A DNA stretch of 50,136 nucleotides, taken from the IMG/VR virus record IMGVR_UViG_3300031507_000008, positions 1 through 50,136 of that record. One strand, given 5' to 3'. Made by a program: the position numbers and the translations under genes. Origin of the DNA: a virus. The notes beneath the pieces were generated by a model. The model was given only the letters and a program-made list of their open reading frames with translations, searched no databases and had not been told where the DNA came from. Position 1 is the stretch's first letter; each line of letters begins with the position of its first letter. Of the stretch, positions 22,593-29,592 are shown one piece after another.

Positions 22593-23243
22593 ATGGCTAT
22601 TATGACTATCCCGATTGTCAAAGGTAAAGGCGTGGTTGAGATTGACACTGACGCCCTACCCGAGGCTGTCTTCGCCGAGGCTGTTCTTCAGGGCCTCAAG
22701 ACCCTCCTCAATCGCGGAATGTCCAAGGTCACGATCAAAGACCTTGGTGACGAAGCTACGGTGCGGAAGGAAGCGATGATTATCGCTGAGCAGACTAAGG
22801 CGAAGGTACTTAGCGGGGATATCAAATTCTCCGGCAAAGCCTCTGCCAAATCCGAAGCCAAGCTCGACAAGGCAGTATCCACCGAAGCCCTACGGATTGC
22901 CCGTGAGCGTGTTCGCGACGCGCTTAAGGCCGCAGGGAAGAAGCTCTATGCCGTCAAGGCATCTGAGATCACTACCGCTGCTAAGGAACTGCTTGGTCTC
23001 GATCCTTCCATCATTGTAGCCGCTGAAGCTGCGATTAAGGCCCGGAGTGAAGCTCCGGCTACTGTCGATCTTTCCGCACTCATCGGTGCGGTCAAGGAAG
23101 ACACTGCCAAGATTGCCAAGGAAGAGGCAAAGAAGGCCGAAGCTAAGGCCAATAAGCCTCTCTCTGCCAAGCAGGCGGGATTGGTTAAGGGTCGCAAGAC
23201 CCCTGCCAAGCCGACTGTGCAAGGGACTTCCACCGCGCACTAA
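22593..23243 (+). CDS. Conserved phage protein, Lys/Ala-rich C-terminus
   Basis: A 216-aa protein starting MAIMTIPIVKGKGVVEIDTDALPEAV, a start typical of a conserved but uncharacterised phage family that continues with QGLKTLLNRGMSKVTI and ends in a Lys/Ala-rich helix and LSAKQAGLVKGRK. The reading frame is open to an ATG at 22500 (247 aa). The shorter form is preferred because family members begin with the IPIVKGKG segment and because the upstream part is full of RNA hairpins. The initiator region lies in the hairpin 22572-22603, so translation may be structure-controlled. The basic C-terminus suggests nucleic-acid association. Function unknown. Confidence 0.65.
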   Translation: MAIMTIPIVKGKGVVEIDTDALPEAVFAEAVLQGLKTLLNRGMSKVTIKDLGDEATVRKEAMIIAEQTKAKVLSGDIKFSGKASAKSEAKLDKAVSTEALRIARERVRDALKAAGKKLYAVKASEITTAAKELLGLDPSIIVAAEAAIKARSEAPATVDLSALIGAVKEDTAKIAKEEAKKAEAKANKPLSAKQAGLVKGRKTPAKPTVQGTSTAH

Positions 23244-23485
23244 TTGCCGTTAGTGCGCTAACTATCCATATCGAGTAATAGGAACCAGCCGAAGGGATAC
23301 GCAAGACGGGGACCTTGCTTTGTTAGCGACTGTGCCCCTGATCTATCCCTTCCGACTCGCACAGCCTAGGATCGAATGGCCGCAGATATCCCAAGGGCAC
23401 TGGAGGGTATATCCCTTACAGCCCCTTGGGCTTCCTTTCCCGTCAAAGCTAGGTGTAAGCATCGCTTGCGATCAGAGACACCTAG
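23235..23485 (+). ncRNA. Second candidate structured RNA region
   Basis: No supported gene between the stop at 23243 and the start at 23513. Perfect inverted repeats fill it. GCGCACTAA (23235-23243, including the stop codon) pairs with TTAGTGCGC (23250-23258). GAAGGGATA (23291-23299) pairs with TATCCCTTC (23344-23352), enclosing GGGG/CCCC (23308-23311/23335-23338) and GCT-TTGTT-AGC. CCCAAGGG (23390-23397) pairs with CCCTTGGG (23423-23430), enclosing AGGG-TATAT-CCCT. CTAGGTGT (23449-23456) pairs with ACACCTAG (23478-23485), enclosing ATCGC-TT-GCGAT. Nested arms suggest a folded RNA rather than terminators, since no U-tracts follow. Confidence 0.5.
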
Positions 23486-23512
23486 ATGACAAACCCAAAA
23501 GGACGCAGACAA

Positions 23513-24283
23513 ATGTCAAACGATGTAACCAATTTCGCCGCAAGCCTTGTGGAGATGGCGAAAGCCATGGAGCGAGTGCCGGAGCTAGAACGGGAGGTCA
23601 CAGACCTCAATGAGATAGCTACTGAAAGATTGTTTGAACTCATTGAACGAGATAAGGCCCTGGAAGCCTCCCGCCGCTATGCCGCTTCCCTCGAACAGCG
23701 TTGCCACGACTTGGAGGTTAGTCGTGATGCCGCAGAGCTTCGGTTTCTCGAAGCTGATGACGTTGTCAGCACTATCAAAAGCGTTCTTCGTCGTACTATG
23801 GAAGACACTGATTCGGCGCTAAAGGCTATTGAGCCGGTGGTTGAGCCTACGCCGGATGTGGCTTTTGATGTTGGCACAATGACGCCTATTGAGCCGGTTG
23901 CAGAGACCTATACCTATGAAGACGCCGTTCGAGGTATGGAAAATGTGGTTGAGGCTCCGTCACCTAGCCCTTTCCCCGATACCACTCCTTCCACCGCTCC
24001 ATCTGCCGACGAAGGCATCTTTAAAGTCGATATGGAATGGTCTGCGGCTGAGGATAAGGGTAAGAGTGAAACCCCTTTTGCGCCCACTTCCACTCCCCCA
24101 AATCCTGCCCATCTAAGTCCTGTCACTACTTCGGATGTTGGTTCCAGCCAAACGGAAGCCGCAGACGCTAAGCCTAAGGGCCCGTACTTCGGCCGCAACT
24201 ACATGTCAGTTCCCGGTTTCATCTCCCGCCTAGATTGGCTTGCTGGCGGTGGCACTAACGAAGGTTACGACTGGCGCCCCTAA
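23513..24283 (+). CDS. Coiled-coil protein with conserved C-terminal motif
   Basis: A 256-aa protein. Residues about 10-85 are a charged coiled coil (MAKAMERVPELEREVTDLN; LEASRRYAASLEQRCHDLE). Then comes a Pro/Thr/Ser-rich linker (about 95-215) and a compact hydrophobic end YFGRNYMSVPGFISRLDWLAGG. The ATG at 23513 has AAAGGA 9 bases upstream. The ATG at 23486 directly abuts a hairpin arm and lacks a ribosome site. A two-headed adaptor or protein-interaction role is possible. No family recognised. Confidence 0.6.
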   Translation: MSNDVTNFAASLVEMAKAMERVPELEREVTDLNEIATERLFELIERDKALEASRRYAASLEQRCHDLEVSRDAAELRFLEADDVVSTIKSVLRRTMEDTDSALKAIEPVVEPTPDVAFDVGTMTPIEPVAETYTYEDAVRGMENVVEAPSPSPFPDTTPSTAPSADEGIFKVDMEWSAAEDKGKSETPFAPTSTPPNPAHLSPVTTSDVGSSQTEAADAKPKGPYFGRNYMSVPGFISRLDWLAGGGTNEGYDWRP

Positions 24284-24330
24284 CTCCCACCGGGCAAGCA
24301 ATCCGTCTCCCTGCCCAGCTTGCCCAAACT

Positions 24331-24363
24331 CTCCGGAGGGCGCAAATGCCTCCGGAGCCTTTT
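24331..24363 (+). terminator. Rho-independent terminator
   Basis: CTCCGGAGG (24331-24339) pairs perfectly with CCTCCGGAG (24349-24357), then CC and TTTT. An additional stem GGGCAAGC (24292-24299) / GCTTGCCC (24318-24325) precedes it. It ends the first rightward transcript segment; a new promoter lies 250 bases downstream. Confidence 0.85.
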
Positions 24364-24390
24364 CATTAGATCATTTTCAACGGCACGCCA

Positions 24391-24603
24391 ATGACCCAAA
24401 TCACATACATCGGCCGTTCCTACACCGATATGTCAGTCACAATTGCCGTCTCTGGCATCCGTTATGAATATTACTTCCCCACTTGGCAAATCTGCTATCG
24501 TGCCCAATACATAACCCTCCGCTGGCCCGGTCGAGGGCTCAACTACGCCAAGCGCAAGGCCTTACGCACAGAACGTATGGATAAGGTAGCATCAGCCAAA
24601 TAA
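24391..24603 (+). CDS. 70-aa hypothetical basic protein
   Basis: MTQITYIGRSYTDMSVT..., a small strand-rich protein with several aromatic residues (YEYYFPTWQICY) and a basic helical end (YAKRKALRTERMDKV). It lies between a terminator and the next promoter with no obvious ribosome binding site, so expression is uncertain. Confidence 0.45.
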   Translation: MTQITYIGRSYTDMSVTIAVSGIRYEYYFPTWQICYRAQYITLRWPGRGLNYAKRKALRTERMDKVASAK

Positions 24604-24607
24604 GGTA

Positions 24608-24636
24608 TTGCGTAATATCACCAAATATGGTATAAT
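24608..24636 (+). promoter_or_regulatory. Extended -10 promoter
   Basis: A perfect TATAAT (24631-24636) preceded by TGG (24628-24630), the extended -10 element. A weak -35 (TTGCGT, 24608-24613) stands at exactly 17 bases. It drives the replication gene block after the terminator at 24.35 kb. Confidence 0.75.
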
Positions 24637-24666
24637 AAGGGGTAAGGCCAAATCAGGAGCCTAATC

Positions 24667-24897
24667 ATGGACTATCGTAACAAGCTTCACAAACTATGGG
24701 AAACCCAAGGCCAAGTACGCGGTGCGGCCAATATCCGTGAGCATACGCCCACAATGGATGTAAAGCACTCGCGTTATGGTTTCCTACCAACCACAGGCGA
24801 CACAACCACCACCGAAATCACCCTACGCCGTGCGTCTAATCAAAAAACCACTCGGAAGCCGAGCATGCCTAAGATGCCGTGGGACAACCAATCATGA
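24667..24897 (+). CDS. 76-aa basic hypothetical protein
   Basis: MDYRNKLHKLWETQGQVRG..., a polar, basic protein rich in Thr and Arg with a Pro-Met-Pro-Lys tail. CAGGAG precedes the ATG by 8 bases. It is the first gene after the extended -10 promoter. Its end overlaps the next start. Function unknown. Confidence 0.6.
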   Translation: MDYRNKLHKLWETQGQVRGAANIREHTPTMDVKHSRYGFLPTTGDTTTTEITLRRASNQKTTRKPSMPKMPWDNQS

Positions 24898-25043
24898 CCC
24901 TATTCCGTATCCTATTCTTAGCTGCATTCAGTTGGTGCATATTCGTTCTCATAGGCTGCATCAGCTTTGAGCTTTGGCAATTGGCGTTGCCTATTCGTGC
25001 AATACTTTGGTGGTCATTTGGCACAGGAGAACCTCCGCAATGA
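24894..25043 (+). CDS. 49-aa membrane peptide
   Basis: MTLFRILFLAAFSWCIFVLIGCISFELWQLALP has one or two membrane-spanning segments and a short polar tail. Start and stop both overlap neighbours as ATGA. Small inner-membrane peptides in phage early operons often alter host membrane functions, but nothing specific can be said. Confidence 0.6.
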   Translation: MTLFRILFLAAFSWCIFVLIGCISFELWQLALPIRAILWWSFGTGEPPQ

Positions 25044-25216
25044 GTGTGTTTATCCTATTCGTCGTCTTCCATGCAAGCACTCTAGCACCAACACGCACAG
25101 ATTTCATCGCAGTCTTTGCCACCATGGAATTATGCAATCAGGCAGCAAGCACGCTAGTTGATCCTGATACTAAGATCCTACACGTAGAATGCAGAATGAC
25201 GCGAGTATTCCAATGA
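25040..25216 (+). CDS. 58-aa protein with hydrophobic N-terminus
   Basis: MSVFILFVVFHASTLAPTR begins with a short hydrophobic segment that could be a signal peptide or anchor. The rest contains a cysteine pair (MELCNQAAS and HVECRMT), compatible with an exported, disulfide-linked micro-protein. The start is set by ATGA overlap with the preceding membrane peptide. Function unknown. Confidence 0.55.
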   Translation: MSVFILFVVFHASTLAPTRTDFIAVFATMELCNQAASTLVDPDTKILHVECRMTRVFQ

Positions 25217-25413
25217 CCCAATCGACCTTCGACTATTCCCACCACTTCAACAACCATGTGATTGATTGGTATTTGTGGAACGAGCTTCAACTTCGTACTG
25301 ATCGTTTACTATATGGCACATCATTCAGCATGGGGGGACGCAGAATCCCCCCATGGGAAGTGATTATCTATGACTCCGAAGACTGGACCCGATATGATGG
25401 AGAATTGTTGTGA
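25213..25413 (+). CDS. 66-aa hypothetical protein
   Basis: MTQSTFDYSHHFNNHVIDW... is rich in Tyr, Trp and Asp, with alternating helix and strand (RLLYGTSFSMGGRRIPPWEVIIY). It has ATGA overlap upstream and GTGA overlap downstream. No family recognised. Confidence 0.55.
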   Translation: MTQSTFDYSHHFNNHVIDWYLWNELQLRTDRLLYGTSFSMGGRRIPPWEVIIYDSEDWTRYDGELL

Positions 25414-25598
25414 AAGCCAGCATTGAATTAACCGAAGATGATATCCGCAGTGCAATATCAGGCCATATTAGTGGCGTATTGGGTATAACCATTGCATCAA
25501 AGGATGTAATAATCGAAGTTAAGTCTAAGCAAAACTACAAGAGCGAATGGGAGCAAGCATCTATCCGCGCTCATTTTCAGGCGAGGCCAGAAACATGA
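25410..25598 (+). CDS. 62-aa hypothetical protein
   Basis: It starts with GTG at 25410 overlapping the previous TGA (GTGA): KASIELTEDDIRSAISGHI... followed by strand KDVIIEVKS. It ends in ATGA with the zinc-finger gene. It looks like a small alpha/beta protein. Function unknown. Confidence 0.55.
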   Translation: MKASIELTEDDIRSAISGHISGVLGITIASKDVIIEVKSKQNYKSEWEQASIRAHFQARPET

Positions 25599-26143
25599 CC
25601 CTATACAACCTACGAAACCGTGGCGATCAATATCGCATCACTAAATTCACCAACGACCTCGATGTCGAATCCTCCTACCTCTTAACCGAAACCGAATGTG
25701 AATGTCCCGCAGGTCACCGTCCAACCTGTCGGCATCGCCAGATGCTTCCTGAGATGTTAGCCTATGACATGGCAAACACGAGAATGTTTTACGACTTCGA
25801 AACCAAGGTCGTCCTCGAACAGACCTTCGACAATGCGGATGAAGTAGAACCAGAGCCATTAGCCGAAGTCGAGGCTGAGGTTGTGGATATCCCAACCGAC
25901 GCTAATGGCAATATCGACTTCGACACAATCGCCACAACACAGCCTCATAGCACAACGGTCAGTGCATCGGACTTTGACTCCGAGGATGGTGGTTCGAATC
26001 CACCTGAGGTTGCCAAATCCATCAACACCCAAGCATTCCTCAATAACGAAATTCCAATGAACGATGAGATATTCAACGAACAGATATATGGCATAAAGCC
26101 AACACCTCACCCTTCCATCGGCCCAATCAAACGGAGGATCTAA
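25595..26143 (+). CDS. SWIM-type zinc-finger protein containing an embedded tRNA gene
   Basis: A 182-aa protein. Near the N-terminus ETECECPAGHRPTCRHRQ gives the CxC...CxH pattern of SWIM zinc fingers, which bind DNA or proteins. An acidic linker follows (about 80-115). Residues about 116-140 (QPHSTTVSASDFDSEDGG, SNPPEV) are the translation of a complete tRNA-Gln gene on the same strand. The C-terminus HPSIGPIKRRI overlaps the ribosome site of the next gene. The start overlaps the upstream TGA. The frame is open through the tRNA without a stop. A role in DNA transactions is inferred only from the finger. Confidence 0.65.
   Translation: MTLYNLRNRGDQYRITKFTNDLDVESSYLLTETECECPAGHRPTCRHRQMLPEMLAYDMANTRMFYDFETKVVLEQTFDNADEVEPEPLAEVEAEVVDIPTDANGNIDFDTIATTQPHSTTVSASDFDSEDGGSNPPEVAKSINTQAFLNNEIPMNDEIFNEQIYGIKPTPHPSIGPIKRRI
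25941..26015 (+). tRNA. tRNA-Gln (anticodon TTG) with encoded CCA
   Basis: A full cloverleaf is readable. Acceptor AGCCTCA (25941-25947) pairs with TGAGGTT (26005-26011), with one G-T pair. T8-A9 follow. The D stem is GCAC/GTGC with loop AACGGTCA containing GG. The anticodon stem is TCGGA/TCCGA with loop CTTTGAC (anticodon TTG at 25974-25976). The variable loop is GGAT. The T stem is GGTGG/CCACC with loop TTCGAAT. Discriminator G and CCA end it at 26012-26015. A and T at positions 15 and 48 also fit. The G discriminator agrees with tRNA-Gln identity. The gene lies in the sense direction inside the SWIM-finger reading frame. Confidence 0.92.
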
Positions 26144-26244
26144 TGTCACGGAACGATATATTTGGACTAATTATATCAGGTGAAATGGTCTTCATTGGTA
26201 TGTGTATGTATATAGCATCTGCAATACGCCAGTTAAAGAAATAA
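26143..26244 (+). CDS. 33-aa membrane peptide
   Basis: MSRNDIFGLIISGEMVFIG... has a single hydrophobic span (GEMVFIGMCMYIASAI) and a basic end. The ATG overlaps the upstream TAA (TAATG), with ACGGAGGA encoded inside the previous gene as ribosome site. Function unknown. Confidence 0.55.
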   Translation: MSRNDIFGLIISGEMVFIGMCMYIASAIRQLKK

Positions 26245-26262
26245 CCGCGGAGGATCTAACCC

Positions 26263-26517
26263 ATGTCCATCATCGACGATTTCGCAGACATCGCAAAGAG
26301 AATGAAAGGGGAGTTGGCGCCGAAGCCAAAGGTTGAGGAATTGGTTGAAGTTGTTAATATCCCTCAGGCCAATTGGCGTATGCTTAATAGTGACGCTGAC
26401 TCAATGCCTCCTATTCAAGCTCCAAAGCCAGTACTATGTCTGGTCTGTCGAGGATCGGGCCTAGATCCAACTGGCCATCAATGCTATTGTTGCAAAGGCC
26501 AAGGCCTAGCCCCATGA
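26263..26517 (+). CDS. DnaJ-type zinc-finger small protein
   Basis: An 84-aa protein. An acidic helical N-terminal half precedes CLVCRGSGLDPTGHQCYCC and KGQG, which repeats the CxxCxGxG pattern of DnaJ cysteine-rich domains (one zinc site). CGGAGGA precedes the ATG. The stop overlaps the next ATG. Possible chaperone-adaptor or zinc-ribbon role; not more certain. Confidence 0.65.
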   Translation: MSIIDDFADIAKRMKGELAPKPKVEELVEVVNIPQANWRMLNSDADSMPPIQAPKPVLCLVCRGSGLDPTGHQCYCCKGQGLAP

Positions 26518-26855
26518 CCCACCAACTCCCCACCGCACGCCCATCCTGGGCCATCACAACATGGATCGACGACAACCATATCTACGCCGAGATCCCATCC
26601 ACCATGGGCAATCCTTACATCACCAAATTCCCAATCACCGAAGGGGGGCTAAGCCAAGCCCTTAACTTCCTCCGCAAGCGATACGAACTCGCCCCTAGCG
26701 CCGAAAAGGACTATACCAAGCCTCCAGTCGAGCCCGGCTATGTTTGCCAATCAGCAGGCGCATCGGTTGTGTATCGAAAGCAGAACAAGGTTGTACAGAC
26801 CGATACTGAACGGGCAACTGCGTTGAATGTGTTGCGCAAGCTGGGGTTGGTCTAA
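26514..26855 (+). CDS. 113-aa hypothetical protein
   Basis: It starts MTHQLPTARPSWAITTW in the ATGA overlap. A first half rich in strands (NHIYAEIPSTMGNPYITKF) precedes a helix (GGLSQALNFLRKRYELAP) and a second domain ending ATALNVLRKLGLV. No family recognised. It ends in TAATG with the next peptide. Confidence 0.6.
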   Translation: MTHQLPTARPSWAITTWIDDNHIYAEIPSTMGNPYITKFPITEGGLSQALNFLRKRYELAPSAEKDYTKPPVEPGYVCQSAGASVVYRKQNKVVQTDTERATALNVLRKLGLV

Positions 26856-26971
26856 TGATCGAACACATATTCGCAGTGATTGGACTTATATCCTTAGCCA
26901 AATGGCTCCACGAACGTTGGCAAACACGCCATGACAAAGGCTATGACTCTAGCAAATGGGGTGCGTTTTGA
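26855..26971 (+). CDS. 38-aa membrane-anchored peptide
   Basis: MIEHIFAVIGLISLAKWLH... has one short hydrophobic helix followed by a basic, polar tail (RWQTRHDKGYDSSKW). The TAATG overlap supports translation. Function unknown. Confidence 0.5.
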   Translation: MIEHIFAVIGLISLAKWLHERWQTRHDKGYDSSKWGAF

Positions 26972-27339
26972 GTGAACCCTATCTCATAGCCCACAAAGTC
27001 CGAGGCGAAGCCGCATTCGACGTTGCCATTCGCATGGATTGCCCTGAATGTATGGATGCAGGTGGATGTAATTACGGCTGTGCTGAATGTGACAACCTCG
27101 GCTATTGGTGGATCATCCCTACCAGTGGCCATCGGGCGTATCCGTATGAATACGCTGAACTTGGTGTGTTAACAGATGGTTGGATACATGGTATACGGAC
27201 TATACCCGACTCCCTCTCCGACCACTACCCACCCAAATCCGAATCCAAATCCCCCAAACGCTCTCTACTCGCTGAACTTGGCCTTGCCAAACCCCAAGGC
27301 CACCCGGCGATTGTGGGGAAGATTAATAGGAGAATATGA
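26968..27339 (+). CDS. Zinc-ribbon-like protein with shared C-terminal motif
   Basis: A protein of about 123 aa. The segment CPECMDAGGCNYGCAECDN holds five cysteines arranged like a rubredoxin/DnaJ-type zinc site. The middle is rich in aromatic residues and the linker in Ser/Lys/Pro. The end HPAIVGKINRRI matches that of the GIY-YIG protein on the other strand in 11 of 12 residues. The start is uncertain: TTG at 26968 overlaps the previous stop (TTGA), while ATG at 26956 lacks a ribosome site. Function unknown. Confidence 0.6.
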   Translation: MSEPYLIAHKVRGEAAFDVAIRMDCPECMDAGGCNYGCAECDNLGYWWIIPTSGHRAYPYEYAELGVLTDGWIHGIRTIPDSLSDHYPPKSESKSPKRSLLAELGLAKPQGHPAIVGKINRRI

Positions 27340-27723
27340 ATGAACTTATTTGGTAGTAAGCGAATCGGAGATTTAGAAATCGAAGTATCACGTTTGCGGA
27401 CAAACCTTAGGAATGAATCAGATGCTCATCACACTGAGGAAACCGCACTCCGCAACCAAATCGAATACCTCGTCCGCACAATCCGTGACATGGACGAGCA
27501 GATTTATAAGATGTCTCAATGCACAGACTTTTACCAAATGCGCCCTCATGCAACTGATTTAATCGAAAGCATGTCCGTCCGCAAGCGAGCCGAGAGTGAT
27601 CGTATTAGCGAATTGATCCGACCGGAGTTGATTAAGACCTATGCTACTGATCCACTATACGATGGGCGTAATCCAAATCATGGCCGTATTGGCGGACTAC
27701 GTAATAAAGGACAAGAATCGTGA
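27340..27723 (+). CDS. Coiled-coil hypothetical protein
   Basis: A 127-aa protein with a long coiled coil (DLEIEVSRLRTNLRNESDA; LRNQIEYLVRTIRDMDEQI) and a polar C-terminus (DGRNPNHGRIGGLRN). AGGAGA is encoded in the end of the previous gene, 8 bases before the ATG. It is probably oligomeric. Function unknown. Confidence 0.6.
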   Translation: MNLFGSKRIGDLEIEVSRLRTNLRNESDAHHTEETALRNQIEYLVRTIRDMDEQIYKMSQCTDFYQMRPHATDLIESMSVRKRAESDRISELIRPELIKTYATDPLYDGRNPNHGRIGGLRNKGQES

Positions 27724-27959
27724 GTGGATATAGCAAATATGAGACCGAAGCAGGTCAAGCATCTGAAGCCATGACTTATGGAGTCATGCTGGAGCATTTA
27801 CGTCTAGCCGCTGAAGCTGCCTATGTCCTCGGCCATCTCCGCAAAGCTAACGATGATGAAGTCATCGGCTCAGGGTTCCTTGGTATTGGGCAGCTACTGG
27901 AGAAAGTCGTTGGCCAAGTAACGAAGTTGGCAACTGGATCGAGAATGAGGATGAATTGA
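27720..27959 (+). CDS. 79-aa helical hypothetical protein
   Basis: GTG start overlapping the upstream TGA (GTGA). Two amphipathic helices (MLEHLRLAAEAAYVLGHLRKA; IGQLLEKVVGQVTKLA) suggest a small helical bundle. Function unknown. Confidence 0.6.
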   Translation: MSGYSKYETEAGQASEAMTYGVMLEHLRLAAEAAYVLGHLRKANDDEVIGSGFLGIGQLLEKVVGQVTKLATGSRMRMN

Positions 27960-27960
27960 G

Positions 27961-28170
27961 ATGACACCAAAGCAAAAGGCCAATTCACAACGAGCGTGGG
28001 ATATTCGAACTCTGTGTGGAATCTATGCACAAGCATATAAGCATGGTGATCTTACGACAGCCGAATCAAAAGCCATTCTCGCCGCATGTGATAGTGCTCT
28101 ACAACGTATTCGTGGTGAGTCCGAGACAGCCAAGCGCAAACGAGAACGTGAAGAGGCAATGAGTGCATGA
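27961..28170 (+). CDS. 69-aa helical hypothetical protein
   Basis: MTPKQKANSQRAWDIRTLC..., mostly helical with a basic C-terminal helix (ETAKRKREREEAM). It ends in ATGA with the helicase gene, so it is co-translated with it. Function unknown. Confidence 0.55.
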   Translation: MTPKQKANSQRAWDIRTLCGIYAQAYKHGDLTTAESKAILAACDSALQRIRGESETAKRKREREEAMSA

Positions 28171-29591
28171 CCCACCCACCCACCGAAGAACAACAACTCA
28201 TAATCTCCGCAACCAAAACCAACACCTCCAACCTAATGGTCAACGCCCTTGCAGGCACAGGTAAGACCTCAACTCTCGAAATGCTCGAAGGTGTAGCCAA
28301 ACAAAAGCCAATCCTCTACCTCTGCTTCAACAAACGCAACGCAGACGAAGCCACTACCCGTATGCTGGGCTCAACTACCGTTCGCACGTTCAACGCCCTT
28401 GGTCATCGCATTTGGGCTTCAGCCATAGGCAAAGGCATATCCCTCGACACCAAGAAGACCTACAACATATTCAAAGGCATAACCGATGAAGTCAAAGGCA
28501 AAGAAGCCAGGACAATGTGGACCGTCTACGATCAAGTCCGGCAAGGAATTGAAATCGCTAAAGCCATTGGTTACGTCCCAGATGGCGTGCACCCAACTGC
28601 AACGAGACTCGCGACAAAGACTCAATATCATATACGATTGGACGAAGAGCCTGATGACCTTACATCCGATCTTATCGATGCAGTACTCCGACAGTCGATT
28701 AAGTTATCGTACGACGGAACCATTGATTATAACGATCAGGTATATATGTCCGCATTGTTCGGTGGTGCATTCCCTAAGTTTCCCCTCACCCTCGTCGACG
28801 AATACCAAGACCTAAACCCTATAAACCACGAAATGATCCGCAAGCTAGTTGGCGATAGGAGATTGATCGGTGTTGGAGACCCACATCAGAACATCTATGG
28901 ATTTAGGGGAGCTAAGTCTAACGGAATGGCTGAGGCAGTTACCCACTACGCTGCTAGTGAACTCGATCTTAGTGTATCGTTTCGATGCCCCGAGAGAATC
29001 GTACGTAATGCTCACTGGCACGTCCCCCACTTTAAATGGTTCAATCCCGGAGGAGAAGTAGGTGTCAGAGATTACCACGCCGCAAGCGAGTTTGAGCCAA
29101 ATGCAGTCTTCATCTGCCGAAACAATGCACCGTTACTTTCTCTTGCGTTTAAGCTTATTGCTCATGGATTTGGTATCAACTTGGTCGGTAGCGAAATCGG
29201 TCCAAGAATCGTTACAACTCTCAAGAAGTTGGGGAGCACCGAACTACAACAAGGAGCATCTCTTCAAGCAGTTGATGAATGGCTCGCCACCAAGCTAGCC
29301 AAAGGCTCCAAAACCGCTCCAGACATGGCCGAATGCATGCGGATCATCATTCGCCAAGGCTCCGACCTAGGCCAAGCCATTGGCTATGCGGAGCACCTCT
29401 TTAAACAGCGCGGTGCGATCCAACTCATGACTGGACATAAGTCTAAGGGGCTGGAGTTTCCTCTCGTCTACCATCTCGATCCGCATCTGATTGGCGAAGG
29501 TCCGCAAGACCGCAATGTGAGGTATGTGATACAGACCCGATCCAGTGACCGCTATTTCGAAATCGACTCCCGAACCATCCAATGGAGCTAG
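28167..29591 (+). CDS. UvrD/PcrA-like superfamily 1 DNA helicase
   Basis: A 474-aa helicase with Walker A ALAGTGKTST (about residue 28), motif Ia (FNKRNADEA), Walker B VDEYQDLN (about 210), motif III GDPHQNIYGFRG, motif IV SFRCPERI and motif V MTGHKSKGLEF. It unwinds DNA 3'-to-5' in this family and may act in replication or recombination repair. It is much shorter than cellular UvrD (about 720 aa), with reduced 1B/2B domains, as is usual for phage versions. The start overlaps the previous stop (ATGA). Confidence 0.9.
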   Translation: MTHPPTEEQQLIISATKTNTSNLMVNALAGTGKTSTLEMLEGVAKQKPILYLCFNKRNADEATTRMLGSTTVRTFNALGHRIWASAIGKGISLDTKKTYNIFKGITDEVKGKEARTMWTVYDQVRQGIEIAKAIGYVPDGVHPTATRLATKTQYHIRLDEEPDDLTSDLIDAVLRQSIKLSYDGTIDYNDQVYMSALFGGAFPKFPLTLVDEYQDLNPINHEMIRKLVGDRRLIGVGDPHQNIYGFRGAKSNGMAEAVTHYAASELDLSVSFRCPERIVRNAHWHVPHFKWFNPGGEVGVRDYHAASEFEPNAVFICRNNAPLLSLAFKLIAHGFGINLVGSEIGPRIVTTLKKLGSTELQQGASLQAVDEWLATKLAKGSKTAPDMAECMRIIIRQGSDLGQAIGYAEHLFKQRGAIQLMTGHKSKGLEFPLVYHLDPHLIGEGPQDRNVRYVIQTRSSDRYFEIDSRTIQWS

Positions 29592-29592
29592 C

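Noticed and set aside
23320-23613. 97-aa frame starting TTG between the two conserved genes
   Set aside because: No ribosome site, lies over nested RNA stems and overlaps the coiled-coil gene in another frame.
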